DNA from: Rossellomorea aquimaris TF-12
GTDB lineage: Bacteria > Bacillota > Bacilli > Bacillales > Bacillaceae_B
Assembly: GCF_001648555.1 (NCBI RefSeq)
Contig: NZ_LQXM01000028.1
Span: 1-64,000 of the forward strand
Reading direction: 5' to 3'
DNA length: 64,000 bases
The notes beneath the pieces were generated by a model. That model saw only the letters and a program-made list of their open reading frames with translations, searched no databases and was not told where the DNA came from. Position numbers and translations under genes: made by a program. This document shows positions 1 through 8,652 of the stretch, one piece after another (the first letter of the stretch is position 1; each line of letters opens with the position of its first letter).

Positions 1-371
<371 letters not shown>

Positions 372-487
372 AGTTTGAATAGCTCTTGTGTTACTTGTAA
401 ATCTAGAATTAACGTTGACGTATTGTCTTGTTTTGTTCAGTTTTCAAGGTTCAATGTGTGTCGACTTCCCTTTGAAGCGACTTTATT

Positions 488-517
488 AATATAACACGTT
501 TATTCCTTTCGCGTCAA
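488..517 (-). promoter_or_regulatory. rRNA operon promoter P2 (proximal)
   Basis: On the minus strand a -35 TTGACG (512-517) is followed, after 17-18 bases, by a -10 TTATAT/TATATT (488-494). The start-site region resembles that of the upstream promoter: both have TATATTAATAAA followed by GTCGC or CGTCGC. Tandem strong sigma-A promoters are usual for Bacillus rrn operons. The leader between here and the 16S start carries a TTGAAAACTGAAC element typical of Bacillus rrn leaders. Confidence 0.8.
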
Positions 518-574
518 CAACTTTTTTTCATTTGTTTTTTCAAAATGTTGTTTGCTGTATCAGCGACGTTTATT

Positions 575-603
575 AATATACCACGGTGATAATACTATTG
601 CAA
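575..603 (-). promoter_or_regulatory. rRNA operon promoter P1 (distal)
   Basis: On the minus strand -35 TTGCAA (598-603), a 17-base spacer and -10 TATATT (575-580), followed by AATAAACGTCGC, nearly the same as at the proximal promoter about 86 bases downstream. The interval 372-697 holds only these promoters and the rRNA leader. Confidence 0.7.
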
Positions 604-697
604 TATATTTTTAAGAAAAACTTTAAAAACATTTAATGTTCTTTTTACCTTGATTCTTACATAAAGATAGTACTACGCATTATGGAAAGGAGTTCTT

Positions 698-880
698 TTG
701 ATCATGCTTACCAACGTAGCACTATTCTTATCCTTTGTTATGGCTATTTATTTGTTTGCATACTCTTATGTACAAGCTCTTAAAATATGCGAGAGTGACC
801 AACCGGTAAGAGGATTTACCTTTATCTTTTCAGTCGTAATGGCTTTTATCTTTTCAGGATTTACATATGTTTTTTCATAA
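698..880 (+). CDS. small two-helix membrane protein, unknown function
   Basis: A 60-residue protein with two hydrophobic segments (about residues 4-27 and 39-59) separated by a short polar loop containing ICESDQPVRG. An AAAGGAG site at 686-692 precedes a TTG start at 698 by 5 bases; an in-frame ATG at 704 is the alternative, with 11 bases spacing. It is transcribed away from the rRNA operon and I recognise no family. Coding status rests on the good ribosome binding site and the clear helix-loop-helix membrane pattern. Confidence 0.6.
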   Translation: MIMLTNVALFLSFVMAIYLFAYSYVQALKICESDQPVRGFTFIFSVVMAFIFSGFTYVFS

Positions 881-1041
881 GGCTTTTCTCTCGAAAAATG
901 TTGAGTTCACCAATTACTCTGTCACAGCATGTGCCAGATAGAATGGAAAGTCGATGACAAAGTTTACTGTCAAATACGATAGCAGAAATTTACCCTATCA
1001 TCATTTCAAAAATAACTACTATTATTAAGCTAACGATATAA

Positions 1042-1073
1042 AAAGGAGTGAAGATATATATCTTCACTCCTTT
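1042..1073. terminator. perfect palindrome, probable bidirectional terminator
   Basis: A 32-base perfect inverted repeat (arms begin AAAGGAGTGAAGA and end TCTTCACTCCTTT) lies between the convergent genes ending at 880 (+) and 1082 (-). The U tracts on both sides are short, so efficiency is uncertain. Confidence 0.55.
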
Positions 1074-1081
1074 CCAATTAA

Positions 1082-1579
1082 TTATATAAGTAATAACAAA
1101 CCTTCTTCTTCGTAATCCCGTCCTCCAATCTTTAATTCACCTTTCTTAATAAGGGAAGGGTTAAAATGATAATAAAAGTGTTTATAGGGATTATCTTTCA
1201 AAACCCAAATAAACATCGAGTTGAACCCTTGGTTTTTTAATGAGGTAACTGCACTTGTAAATAAATCTTTTCCAATCCCTTTGCCTTGGTAATCTTTTAA
1301 AAGATATAATGCATACAGCTCCCCCTCGTATTCACCCGTTCGTTCTTTCCCATATGAAACAAATCCAACAATTCTTCCGTCCTTCCCTTCACAAACATAA
1401 GTATTGCTTGAACTAGAAAGAATTTGAATCCATTTTTTCTGTCTTTCTTCTATTGATAATGATTCAAGATAGTGATCATCTACAATTCCTTCATATGTTG
1501 TTTTCCAACTATGAACGTGAACGATAGCAATTCCAAGAGCATCTTCTTTCACTGCTTTTCTAATGTTGTAGTTCTTCAT
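1082..1579 (-). CDS. GNAT family N-acetyltransferase
   Basis: A 165-residue protein of the GCN5-related acetyltransferase fold. The early segment IRKAVKEDALGIAIVHVHSW is typical of the N-terminal beta strand and helix. The acetyl-CoA binding motif A is DYQGKGIGKDLF (Q/RxxGxG/A), followed by a FxSMFIWVL strand and NPYKHFYYHF, matching the usual N-x-x-x-x-F-Y motif. The start codon overlaps the end of the upstream EamA transporter gene by 20 bases, so the two are probably translationally coupled. The substrate cannot be told from sequence; such proteins acetylate small amines, peptides or antibiotics. Confidence 0.85.
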   Translation of the reverse strand: MKNYNIRKAVKEDALGIAIVHVHSWKTTYEGIVDDHYLESLSIEERQKKWIQILSSSSNTYVCEGKDGRIVGFVSYGKERTGEYEGELYALYLLKDYQGKGIGKDLFTSAVTSLKNQGFNSMFIWVLKDNPYKHFYYHFNPSLIKKGELKIGGRDYEEEGLLLLI

Positions 1580-2489
1580 TCTTCTTCACCTCATTGATTT
1601 GATGAACCACCTTTTTTATTTTTCGTTCTTCTATTAAGAAGAACGTGACACCTATTATAATGATGAACCCTCCAATTACTTGAGTAATCATTATTTTTTC
1701 AGCTAGAAGCCAATAAGCAAGGAGAGATGCTCCAATCGGTTCAAACAGAATCGCCATTGATATTGTTGAAGTGCTTACCCATTTAAGTGACCAATTAAAA
1801 AGCGAATGACCAAGCAAGGTTGGGATAATCGCTAATAATAGGAAGTAAATCCAGTCTTCTTTAGGATAGGGTGATAAGCTTTCAGACGTCACTAAAACAT
1901 ATAGTAAGAGGATTACAGAACTAATGGCATAAACCAGGTATGTATAAGTAATAAGCGAAAGGCGTTTTCTAATGGTTTGTCCAAAAAGAAGATAACCCGT
2001 AACGAGTGCACAAGCCAATAAAGCTAGTACATCTCCCCAAAGAGCGCTGCCACTTATCTTAAAATCCCCCCAACTGATAATGACACTTCCACTCACGGCT
2101 AAGACACCAGAGAGAATAGCTTTCCCTGTTATTTTTTCCTGAAAAAACATATATGCTCCAATAAATGCGAATAACGGCTGCAATGTCACTAATACTGTCG
2201 AACTCGCAACGGAGGTATAGTTCAAAGATTCAAACCAAAGGATAAAGTGAAACGCCAAAAATACTCCTGCTAATATAGAAAACATCCAATCTCTTAGAGT
2301 AATAACTTTCAATTCCCTTACATATTTTAAGAAAAATACCGGGGACATGAGCAAGACTGTGAAAAACAATCTATAAAAGGCCAATACTCCCGCTGGTGCG
2401 CTTGATATTTTCACCAAAATGGCAGAAGTAGAGACGGAGATAACACCAATAGCAAGCAAAAGATATGGATTAATCTTTGCTTCTGACAT
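1560..2489 (-). CDS. EamA/DMT family transporter
   Basis: A 309-residue integral membrane protein with about ten hydrophobic helices in two repeated halves, the hallmark of the EamA (DUF6) drug/metabolite transporter family. Typical sequences include APAGVLAFYRLFF in the first half and LFEPIGASLLAYWLLAEKI in the second half, where the family has a conserved P and E-K. It is probably an exporter of small metabolites or amino acids. It forms a two-gene operon with the overlapping acetyltransferase downstream and is divergent from the MgtC-family gene. Confidence 0.88.
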   Translation of the reverse strand: MSEAKINPYLLLAIGVISVSTSAILVKISSAPAGVLAFYRLFFTVLLMSPVFFLKYVRELKVITLRDWMFSILAGVFLAFHFILWFESLNYTSVASSTVLVTLQPLFAFIGAYMFFQEKITGKAILSGVLAVSGSVIISWGDFKISGSALWGDVLALLACALVTGYLLFGQTIRKRLSLITYTYLVYAISSVILLLYVLVTSESLSPYPKEDWIYFLLLAIIPTLLGHSLFNWSLKWVSTSTISMAILFEPIGASLLAYWLLAEKIMITQVIGGFIIIIGVTFFLIEERKIKKVVHQINEVKKNEELQH

Positions 2490-2583
2490 GAGACCACACC
2501 CCTATATAAAGATATCTGCTCTTATTTTATAACCTGTTGAAGGAAATTACTACTTGATTTACCGAGAAAATGGAGGGGTCTAT

Positions 2584-3276
2584 GTGGAACTAATGGACAC
2601 AAGTTTATTCATAAAATTAGGGATTTCCGCCATTTTAGGACTAATTATAGGGTTAGAGAGAGAATTAAAAAGAAAACCTGTCGGTCTAAAAACATCACTT
2701 GTCATCTGTATAGTAAGTTGCTTACTAACTATCGTTTCCATTGAATCTGCCTATATATCTGAAGGATCAGATAAAGTGAATATTACCATGGATCCCCTGC
2801 GTTTAGCAGCACAGATTGTATCAGGTATTGGCTTTTTAGGAGCAGGAGTTATTTTAAGAAGGGGCAATGATAGTATTTCGGGATTAACAACTGCCGCAAT
2901 GATTTGGGGTGCTGCGGGGATTGGGATAGCCGTTGGTGCAGGATTCTATATGGAGGCGACTGCTGGAGTGATTTTGTTAATTGTGTCTGTTGAAGTGGTT
3001 CCGGTTGTCATCACCTATTTAGGTCCTAAAAGATTACGAGAAAAAGAGCTATTTCTTCGTGCTACTATTAAAGATAAACATGAGATAAAATTCATTATCG
3101 ACAAGATTAAAGAAGAAGAAATTGCAATTGAAAGTATTCGCATTAAAGATTTAAAGAATCAACATCACCTCTTAGAGTTAAAAATCATTGTAGATTTCCG
3201 AAGAAAAACAACAGATATCTACTACACCATCTCTGAAATCAAAGGGATAAAGGATGTAGAAATAGAAAGCTTATGA
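2584..3276 (+). CDS. MgtC/SapB family membrane protein (copy 1)
   Basis: About 230 residues. The N-terminal membrane region holds the MgtC signature GLIIGLERELKRKPVGLKTS and later GIGFLGAGVILRRG and GLTTAAMIWGAAGIGIAVG. The C-terminal ~80 residues are soluble and ACT-like. MgtC proteins are linked to growth at low magnesium and to modulation of F-type ATPase in pathogens; the role in Bacillus is not settled. I chose the GTG at 2584 because GGAGGGG ends 5 bases before it; an upstream in-frame TTG at 2554 would add ten residues. It converges on a second MgtC-family gene. Confidence 0.85.
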   Translation: MELMDTSLFIKLGISAILGLIIGLERELKRKPVGLKTSLVICIVSCLLTIVSIESAYISEGSDKVNITMDPLRLAAQIVSGIGFLGAGVILRRGNDSISGLTTAAMIWGAAGIGIAVGAGFYMEATAGVILLIVSVEVVPVVITYLGPKRLREKELFLRATIKDKHEIKFIIDKIKEEEIAIESIRIKDLKNQHHLLELKIIVDFRRKTTDIYYTISEIKGIKDVEIESL

Positions 3277-3303
3277 TGATGAGGATGCTTCTTGCACCCT
3301 CAT

Positions 3304-4026
3304 TTATTTATTATGTAGCTGAACCTTGTTTATACAATCTAATTCCTGTACAACTTCCAGCACTTCGTTAAATTCAAGGACACTAGGAGTTAATATAATC
3401 AGAGTATACTTAAATTTACCTTCACTTTTCATTTCGTCATCATTTTCCATTTGATACTGAGTGATTTCAATCCCATTCTCATTTAAAGCATTGTTGATAC
3501 TACTAATATTCCCATGGCCTTTTTGAACAACTAAACTTAATAGAAGTAACTTTTTATGCTCTACCCTTTTCTTGTAAAAAGCTTCAAACTTATTTAAAAA
3601 CATCAACGTTATGACTATGATAAAGGTTGTTAGAATCGCTTCATAATACATCCCAATCCCCACAACCAAGCCTAATCCTGCAACTACCCAAATGCTCGCA
3701 GCAGTGGTTAACCCTCGTACGGTGACACCTCCATGAACCATTATGGTACCTGCTCCAAGAAATCCAATACCAGAGATAACATAAGATGGAATCCTGCTTG
3801 GATCAAAGCCAACCAACTTTGGATGTTCCTCTAAAAAAGGTTCAAATCCATACAAGGAAACAAGCATAAGCAAGCACGAGCCCACCCCTACTAGAATATG
3901 AGTTCGCAAACCTGCCGGGTGGTTTTTGGATTCTCTTTCAATACCAATTATTCCACTTAGAATGACGATTAACACAATTCGTATGAGATACGTATAAAAT
4001 TCACTTGGGAAATCAAGCAATCCCAT
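3304..4026 (-). CDS. MgtC/SapB family membrane protein (copy 2)
   Basis: A 240-residue paralogue of the neighbouring gene, with GIIGIERESKNHPAGLRTHI, GIGFLGAGTIMVHGGVTVRG and LTTAASIWVVAGLGLVVG in the same order, then a soluble C-terminal domain. The conserved Glu-Arg-Glu and Gly-rich turns of the MgtC family are present. AAAGGAGGAGG precedes the ATG at 4026. The two stop codons are only 27 bases apart, so the genes converge tail to tail. Their C-terminal domains differ clearly, which suggests separate ligands or partners rather than a recent duplication. Confidence 0.85.
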   Translation of the reverse strand: MGLLDFPSEFYTYLIRIVLIVILSGIIGIERESKNHPAGLRTHILVGVGSCLLMLVSLYGFEPFLEEHPKLVGFDPSRIPSYVISGIGFLGAGTIMVHGGVTVRGLTTAASIWVVAGLGLVVGIGMYYEAILTTFIIVITLMFLNKFEAFYKKRVEHKKLLLLSLVVQKGHGNISSINNALNENGIEITQYQMENDDEMKSEGKFKYTLIILTPSVLEFNEVLEVVQELDCINKVQLHNK

Positions 4027-4104
4027 AAACCTCCTCCTTTCGCCGTATTCAATATGGTTAATATTACTTTTAACTTAATAGAGCATTTTAAAACTTCTTA
4101 TTCC

Positions 4105-4140
4105 AAACAAAAAAACCAGGTCACTGTCGAGGACCTGGTT
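4105..4140 (-). terminator. terminator of the fru operon
   Basis: On the minus strand a stem AACCAGGTC / GACCTGGTT with a 9-base loop (4114-4140) is followed by a run of seven T. It begins 13 bases after the fruA stop codon. Confidence 0.85.
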
Positions 4141-4152
4141 CACATTTTCATC

Positions 4153-6033
4153 TTATTTAACTGGTTTTTTCAAGAAGCCAACCATTAACGCCGTAATGAT
4201 TGAGCCGATTAACACTGCTAGTAGATATAAGAAAGGATTTCCTTCAACTACCGGGAACACGAACAATCCTCCATGAGGGGCAGGTAATCCAATTCCAAAC
4301 AACATCGTTAACGCTCCAGCAACGGCTGAACCCGTTACAATGGAAGGAATAACTCTGAATGGATCAGCTGCAGCAAAAGGGATAGCACCCTCCGTAATAA
4401 AAGAAGCTCCCATGAAGTAAGCTGCAATTCCTGCTTTTCTCTCATTATCATTAAATTTCTTTTTAAAGAGCGTAGTGGCAATAGCTAAGCCTAACGGAGG
4501 AACCATTCCTCCAGCCATGATCGCAGCATGGGGAGCGAGATTCCCACCTTCAATCATAGCAAGACCAAATGTAAATGCCGCTTTGTTAATTGGACCACCC
4601 ATATCAACAGCCATCATTCCACCTAAGATCAATCCTAAAAGGACGAGATTACCAGTCCCTAAACCATCTAACCAATTTTGAATTCCTGTATTTACAGCAC
4701 TTAATGGTTCTACTAAAAATTGAAGCATGATAAAACCTGTGATAAATATACCAAGTAAAGGATAGATCAATACCGGCTTAATTCCTTCCAATGATTGAGG
4801 GAAGTTCTCCGTTAATCGTTTCACTCCGAGGACCACGTATCCAGCCAAGAACCCAGCAATAATCCCTCCTAAAAATCCGCTTTGTCCTGTGGCAGCGATC
4901 AATCCCCCTACCATCCCTGGAGCAAAACCTGGTCTGTCAGCTATACTCATAGCAATAAAACCAGCTAATACCGGTACCATTAAGAAGAAGGCGTTATCTC
5001 CACCAATTTGCATTAGCATGGCCGCGAATTCATTGAATTCAGAAGAGTTAGGATCTGCTGATTTAATACCAAATAAGAAGGATATGGCGATTAATATACC
5101 TCCACCCACTACAAAAGGAAGCATATTCGATACACCATTCATGAGATGCTTATAAAAGCCTGTTCTTTGTTTCTTCTCATTTTGGCTATTGGTGATTTCT
5201 CCATCAGTTGTTTGATCCGTTCCTTTGTAAACGGGAGCATCCTTTTTTATTGCACGATTTAATAATTCTTCAGGACGTCGTATCGCCTCTGCTACTGGCA
5301 CTTCAATTACTGGCTTTCCTTTAAAGCGATTCATGTCTACTTTTGTATCAGCTGCTACAATGATTGCGACAGCGTTTTCAATTTCCTCCGTAGTTAAAAC
5401 GTTTTTCGCTCCGCCAGAACCATTTGTTTCTACTTTAAAGGCTATTCCTAATTCCTTCGCTTTCCCTTTTAACGCATCAGCTGCCATGTACGTATGAGCG
5501 ATTCCTGTCGGACATGCAGTTACAGCTAATATTTTCCGATTTGATGATTCTTCAGAATCAACAGTTGGTTCTTCATCCTCTTTATCATGTAAATTAATAA
5601 TCTCTAAAATTTCTTCTATAGAAGACGCATTGATCAAAGATTTACGAACGTTTTGATCCATAAGCATTGCAGAAAGTCTGCTAAGGGCTTCTAGATGGGT
5701 TTGATTTGCCCCCTCTGTTGCAGCAATCATAAAGAAGAGATGTGCCAGCTCTCCATCAAGGGACTCATAGTCAATACCTGTCACAGATTTCCCGAAAGCT
5801 ATGGCAGGTGCTTTTACAGCTGCTGTTTTAGCATGTGGAATGGCAATGCCTTCTCCTATTCCCGTCGTACTTTGAGATTCTCTATTCAGTATGGCTTTTT
5901 TATATTCTTCTGAGTTTTGCAGCTTTCCGCTTCTGTCTAATACAGACACAAGCTCATCTATGACACCGTTTTTGGAATCTGAGGATAAATCTAATACAAT
6001 TGTCTCCCTTGTCAAAAGATCAGTAATTCTCAT
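4153..6033 (-). CDS. fruA: PTS fructose transporter subunit IIABC
   Basis: A 626-residue fructose-specific phosphotransferase permease that takes up fructose and phosphorylates it to fructose 1-phosphate at the membrane. Domain order is IIA (residues 1-150, phosphorylated His67 in GIGEGIAIPHAK), IIB (about 166-265, phosphorylated Cys174 in VTACPTGIAHTYMAAD) and IIC (from about 292, multiple membrane helices, with GLPAPHGG near the C terminus). The length fits Bacillus FruA (about 630). It is the last gene of the fruR-fruK-fruA operon, 21 bases after fruK, and is followed by a strong terminator. Confidence 0.96.
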   Translation of the reverse strand: MRITDLLTRETIVLDLSSDSKNGVIDELVSVLDRSGKLQNSEEYKKAILNRESQSTTGIGEGIAIPHAKTAAVKAPAIAFGKSVTGIDYESLDGELAHLFFMIAATEGANQTHLEALSRLSAMLMDQNVRKSLINASSIEEILEIINLHDKEDEEPTVDSEESSNRKILAVTACPTGIAHTYMAADALKGKAKELGIAFKVETNGSGGAKNVLTTEEIENAVAIIVAADTKVDMNRFKGKPVIEVPVAEAIRRPEELLNRAIKKDAPVYKGTDQTTDGEITNSQNEKKQRTGFYKHLMNGVSNMLPFVVGGGILIAISFLFGIKSADPNSSEFNEFAAMLMQIGGDNAFFLMVPVLAGFIAMSIADRPGFAPGMVGGLIAATGQSGFLGGIIAGFLAGYVVLGVKRLTENFPQSLEGIKPVLIYPLLGIFITGFIMLQFLVEPLSAVNTGIQNWLDGLGTGNLVLLGLILGGMMAVDMGGPINKAAFTFGLAMIEGGNLAPHAAIMAGGMVPPLGLAIATTLFKKKFNDNERKAGIAAYFMGASFITEGAIPFAAADPFRVIPSIVTGSAVAGALTMLFGIGLPAPHGGLFVFPVVEGNPFLYLLAVLIGSIITALMVGFLKKPVK

Positions 6034-6054
6034 TTAATATTCCTCCCCTTTCAA

Positions 6055-6969
6055 TCATTGTTTTTCTGAAATCACAATTTTCTCAAATAGGTTTTCTACT
6101 TTTTCAAAATCACACAGTCCAATGGAAAAAGCTGTTGCAGAGCCTGAGGCTGTCCCTAACCTAAAGGAATCCTTTAGAGCAAATCCTTTTGATATCCCTG
6201 CTAAAAATCCAGCCACCGTAGAATCTCCTGCTCCGACTGAGCTTTTCAATTCTCCTTTTGGTACATCGGCATAAAAAACATGATTTTCGGTTAAAAGGAG
6301 TGCACCCATTTCAGCCATGGATACAATCACGTTTTGTGCACCTTTTTCTTTTAATTTTTTGCCGTAATGAATCGCCTCTTCAACTGTATTAATCGTTACA
6401 CCAAATATTTCACCTAACTCATGATGATTCGGTTTAATCAAAAATGGTCTTAATGGGAGTACTGGTTCAATTAATGATTTTTCTGCATCAATGATGACTT
6501 TCGTTCCCTGCTTTTCACACTGCTTTGCTATCTCATGGTAGAATGTTTTTGGAACCGATGAGGGTATACTTCCTGCGAGTACAAGCATATCCTCATCTGT
6601 TAAAAGAGAAATTTTTTGAAGCAGATGTGTTAAGTGCTCCTCTAAGATAGAAGGTCCACTACCATTAATTTCTGTTTCATCATCTGACTTCAATTTGACA
6701 TTGATGCGTGACATTTCATTCACTTCCACAAAATCTGTCTCAATGGTTTCCTGATACAAAAATTGTTTAATGTATTCTCCTGTAAATCCACCGGCAAATC
6801 CGAGGGCAACACTTTTTACATTTAATACATGAAGGACCCGTGATACATTAATCCCTTTCCCTCCAGGAAACGTCTCTTCTTTTGTCCCTCTGTTCAACCC
6901 ACCTTTTTGAAAGGTTTGAAGCTCCATAATATAATCAACTGATGGATTTAGAGTTAAAGTGTAGATCAT
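6055..6969 (-). CDS. fruK: 1-phosphofructokinase
   Basis: A 304-residue PfkB-family kinase that converts fructose 1-phosphate to fructose 1,6-bisphosphate, the step after FruA uptake. The two PfkB signatures are seen: GGKGINVSRVLHVL near residue 37 and SVGAGDSTVAGFLAG near residue 247, where Asp is the catalytic base. The N-terminal MIYTLTLNPSVDY is typical of 1-phosphofructokinase and tagatose-6-phosphate kinase. The start overlaps the fruR stop by four bases (ATGA), indicating translational coupling. Confidence 0.95.
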   Translation of the reverse strand: MIYTLTLNPSVDYIMELQTFQKGGLNRGTKEETFPGGKGINVSRVLHVLNVKSVALGFAGGFTGEYIKQFLYQETIETDFVEVNEMSRINVKLKSDDETEINGSGPSILEEHLTHLLQKISLLTDEDMLVLAGSIPSSVPKTFYHEIAKQCEKQGTKVIIDAEKSLIEPVLPLRPFLIKPNHHELGEIFGVTINTVEEAIHYGKKLKEKGAQNVIVSMAEMGALLLTENHVFYADVPKGELKSSVGAGDSTVAGFLAGISKGFALKDSFRLGTASGSATAFSIGLCDFEKVENLFEKIVISEKQ

Positions 6970-7721
6970 GTCGTCACAACCTTTATTGTTGTTTGATTTT
7001 TAAATGATACACTGTGTTCCTTGTCATTGAATGCATTTGTAATGATCTCCGCTTTTTCCAGATCAACAATTTTACTAAAGGCGATTTCTCCAAATTTAGA
7101 CTCATCAGCAAGAAATACTGCTTCTCTGGAAAGCTCAATGGCTGTTCGTTTTACTTGCGCTTCCTCTGGGTCTGGTGTAGTAAATCCATACTGTGGATGC
7201 ACTCCATTTGTTCCCATAAATGCTTTATCAAATCGATACTGACGAAGTGATTCTACTGCTCCGCTCCCTACCATTGCTTTCGTAACTGGTTTTACCCGTC
7301 CACCGATAATATAGGTGTTAATGCCTTTTTGAAGAAGTAGATCTATATGTGTTAATCCATTCGTTACGACGACAATATCCTTTGAAGACAGGTAGTCGAT
7401 CATACTTAGAGTAGTAGTTCCTGCATCAATAAAGATGCAATCCCCATCTTCAATTAAATTAGCTGCATATTCACCAATCATTTGTTTTTCTTGATAGCTT
7501 TTGGATGATTTTTCAGAAACACTCAATTCCTTAAGCTTCCCTTGAAGCCTTGAAGCTCCTCCATGGATTCTTTTTAAATATTTCTGCTCCTCAAGCTGGG
7601 TTAAGTCACGGCGAATAGTAGACTCTGAAGCGCTTGTTACGTCAACAATATCTTGAATTTTCACTGCTTCTTTTTCCTTTAAAAGGTCTAAAATAATTCG
7701 ATGCCTTTCCTCTGTTAACAT
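6966..7721 (-). CDS. fruR: DeoR-family transcriptional regulator of the fructose operon
   Basis: A 251-residue DeoR-type regulator. The N-terminal winged helix is at residues 1-55, with IQDIVDVTSASESTIRRDL as the helix-turn-helix and LKRIHGGA after it. The C-terminal DeoR sensor domain has IFIDAGTTT, VVTNGLTH, IGGRVKP and DKAFMGTNGV, which bind sugar phosphates (probably fructose 1-phosphate). It is the first gene of the operon and therefore autoregulated if it binds the phased repeats upstream. A GGAGG site precedes the ATG. Confidence 0.93.
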   Translation of the reverse strand: MLTEERHRIILDLLKEKEAVKIQDIVDVTSASESTIRRDLTQLEEQKYLKRIHGGASRLQGKLKELSVSEKSSKSYQEKQMIGEYAANLIEDGDCIFIDAGTTTLSMIDYLSSKDIVVVTNGLTHIDLLLQKGINTYIIGGRVKPVTKAMVGSGAVESLRQYRFDKAFMGTNGVHPQYGFTTPDPEEAQVKRTAIELSREAVFLADESKFGEIAFSKIVDLEKAEIITNAFNDKEHSVSFKNQTTIKVVTT

Positions 7722-7756
7722 AAAAGCCTCCTAATTCTCTTTACTTTGATACTTTC

Positions 7757-7785
7757 ATTATAATGAGACCGCTTCCAAAAATCAA
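7757..7785 (-). promoter_or_regulatory. sigma-A promoter of fruRKA
   Basis: On the minus strand -35 TTGATT (7780-7785), 17-base spacer and -10 TATAAT (7757-7762). The transcript would start roughly 30 bases before the fruR ATG. Confidence 0.7.
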
Positions 7786-7794
7786 TCATTTTCT

Positions 7795-7830
7795 TTCAAA
7801 AACATTCAAAATCATTCATTAAATCTTTCA
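7795..7830. promoter_or_regulatory. phased TTCA direct repeats, candidate FruR operator
   Basis: TTCA occurs at 7795, 7805, 7815 and 7827, mostly as TTCAAAA or TTCATTAA. The 10-base spacing places the first three on one helical face just upstream of the -35. DeoR-family repressors commonly bind such direct repeats. Assignment to FruR is by position only. Confidence 0.45.
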
Positions 7831-8004
7831 GTATTAATCACGCATATAACTGGACCGTTTATTTGCTTTCTTTTATACAGGCTCATTTCGCAAACTTTGA
7901 TACTATTTTGCATGTCTTTTTCAAGGTGTGCAGTGGTCGATTATAGTTTGTATAGTAGAGATATTTTTTCTCCCTTTTAAGCTATGTGATGAAAATCTAT
8001 TTTT

Positions 8005-8118
8005 AGATGGTGAGGGGAACGGCGTAGACTCCTGCAGAAGTACGGGCGTGCAAAGACCCCGGAAGCAAAGCTGAGGAGGCTCGGTCGAACGGGCACAAAG
8101 CGAAGCAGCTCCCATCAG
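8005..8118 (+). repeat. intergenic repeat element, family B (GTGAGGGGA ends)
   Basis: Begins AGATGGTGAGGGGAACGG and ends GAAGCAGCTCCCATCAG; interior contains TAGACTCCTGC, AAGTACGGGCGTGCAAAGAC and CCCCGGAAGC. The same modules occur at 21174-21269 and, inverted, at 23796-23874. The partly complementary ends suggest a folded RNA or a small non-autonomous mobile element. The 555-base interval 7722-8275 otherwise holds only the fru promoter region. Confidence 0.7.
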
Positions 8119-8275
8119 CAGAACTAATGTGATAAAACTATCTTAAGAAAAGATCCTTGTAAAAAAATACCACATAAACAATCATTTATTCCTTCTATTA
8201 AAAATTGTAAAATGGTCATATACTTATCTTTCACCAAAGAGTAAATCATTTTTTCACAGCAAGGAGAGAGATCAG

Positions 8276-8485
8276 ATGAATGAATGGCTAGCTAAAATGG
8301 CCAACTGGATTACCCACAATCAACTAGTTACTGTTCAATATACAGAGAAGCGCAAGGGGCCGATCTCTTTCTCAGGAAGACTTCTTCAAGTTAACGAAGA
8401 TCAATTACTTTTCTACGCCGACGATAAAAAAGAAGTCATCAACATCAACATCAATCAAATCGACCATATCGAACCCTTTGAATAA
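8276..8485 (+). CDS. small conserved-looking protein, unknown function
   Basis: A 69-residue acidic protein preceded by AAGGAGAGAG 6-7 bases before the ATG. It has no signal peptide or membrane helix. The pattern VTVQYTEKRKGPISFSGRLLQVNEDQ followed by alternating hydrophobic residues suggests a small all-beta fold of the Sm/SH3-like barrel type, but I do not recognise the family. A good Rho-independent terminator lies about 75 bases downstream, supporting a monocistronic gene. Confidence 0.65.
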   Translation: MNEWLAKMANWITHNQLVTVQYTEKRKGPISFSGRLLQVNEDQLLFYADDKKEVINININQIDHIEPFE

Positions 8486-8560
8486 ACAGTTTTTTTCTCG
8501 AAGGGACAAACATAAGACAAGCTGACTTATAGAATAGGGGAATGGGTCTGACTCATCAAA

Positions 8561-8588
8561 ACATCACAAATCTTGTGGTGTTTTTTTA
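8561..8588 (+). terminator. Rho-independent terminator
   Basis: Stem ACATCACAA / TTGTGGTGT with one G-U pair, then seven T. It serves the small gene ending at 8485. Confidence 0.75.
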
Positions 8589-8652
8589 TTGTGTAGAATT
8601 ATTTTGGACACACTAACGTTGTACATACAAAATTAATAAGGTGGTTTGAAAT

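Noticed and set aside
7921..8115. Open frame on the minus strand of about 64 codons
   Set aside because: It lies inside the family B repeat element and has no ribosome binding site; the coding look comes from the GC-rich repeat.
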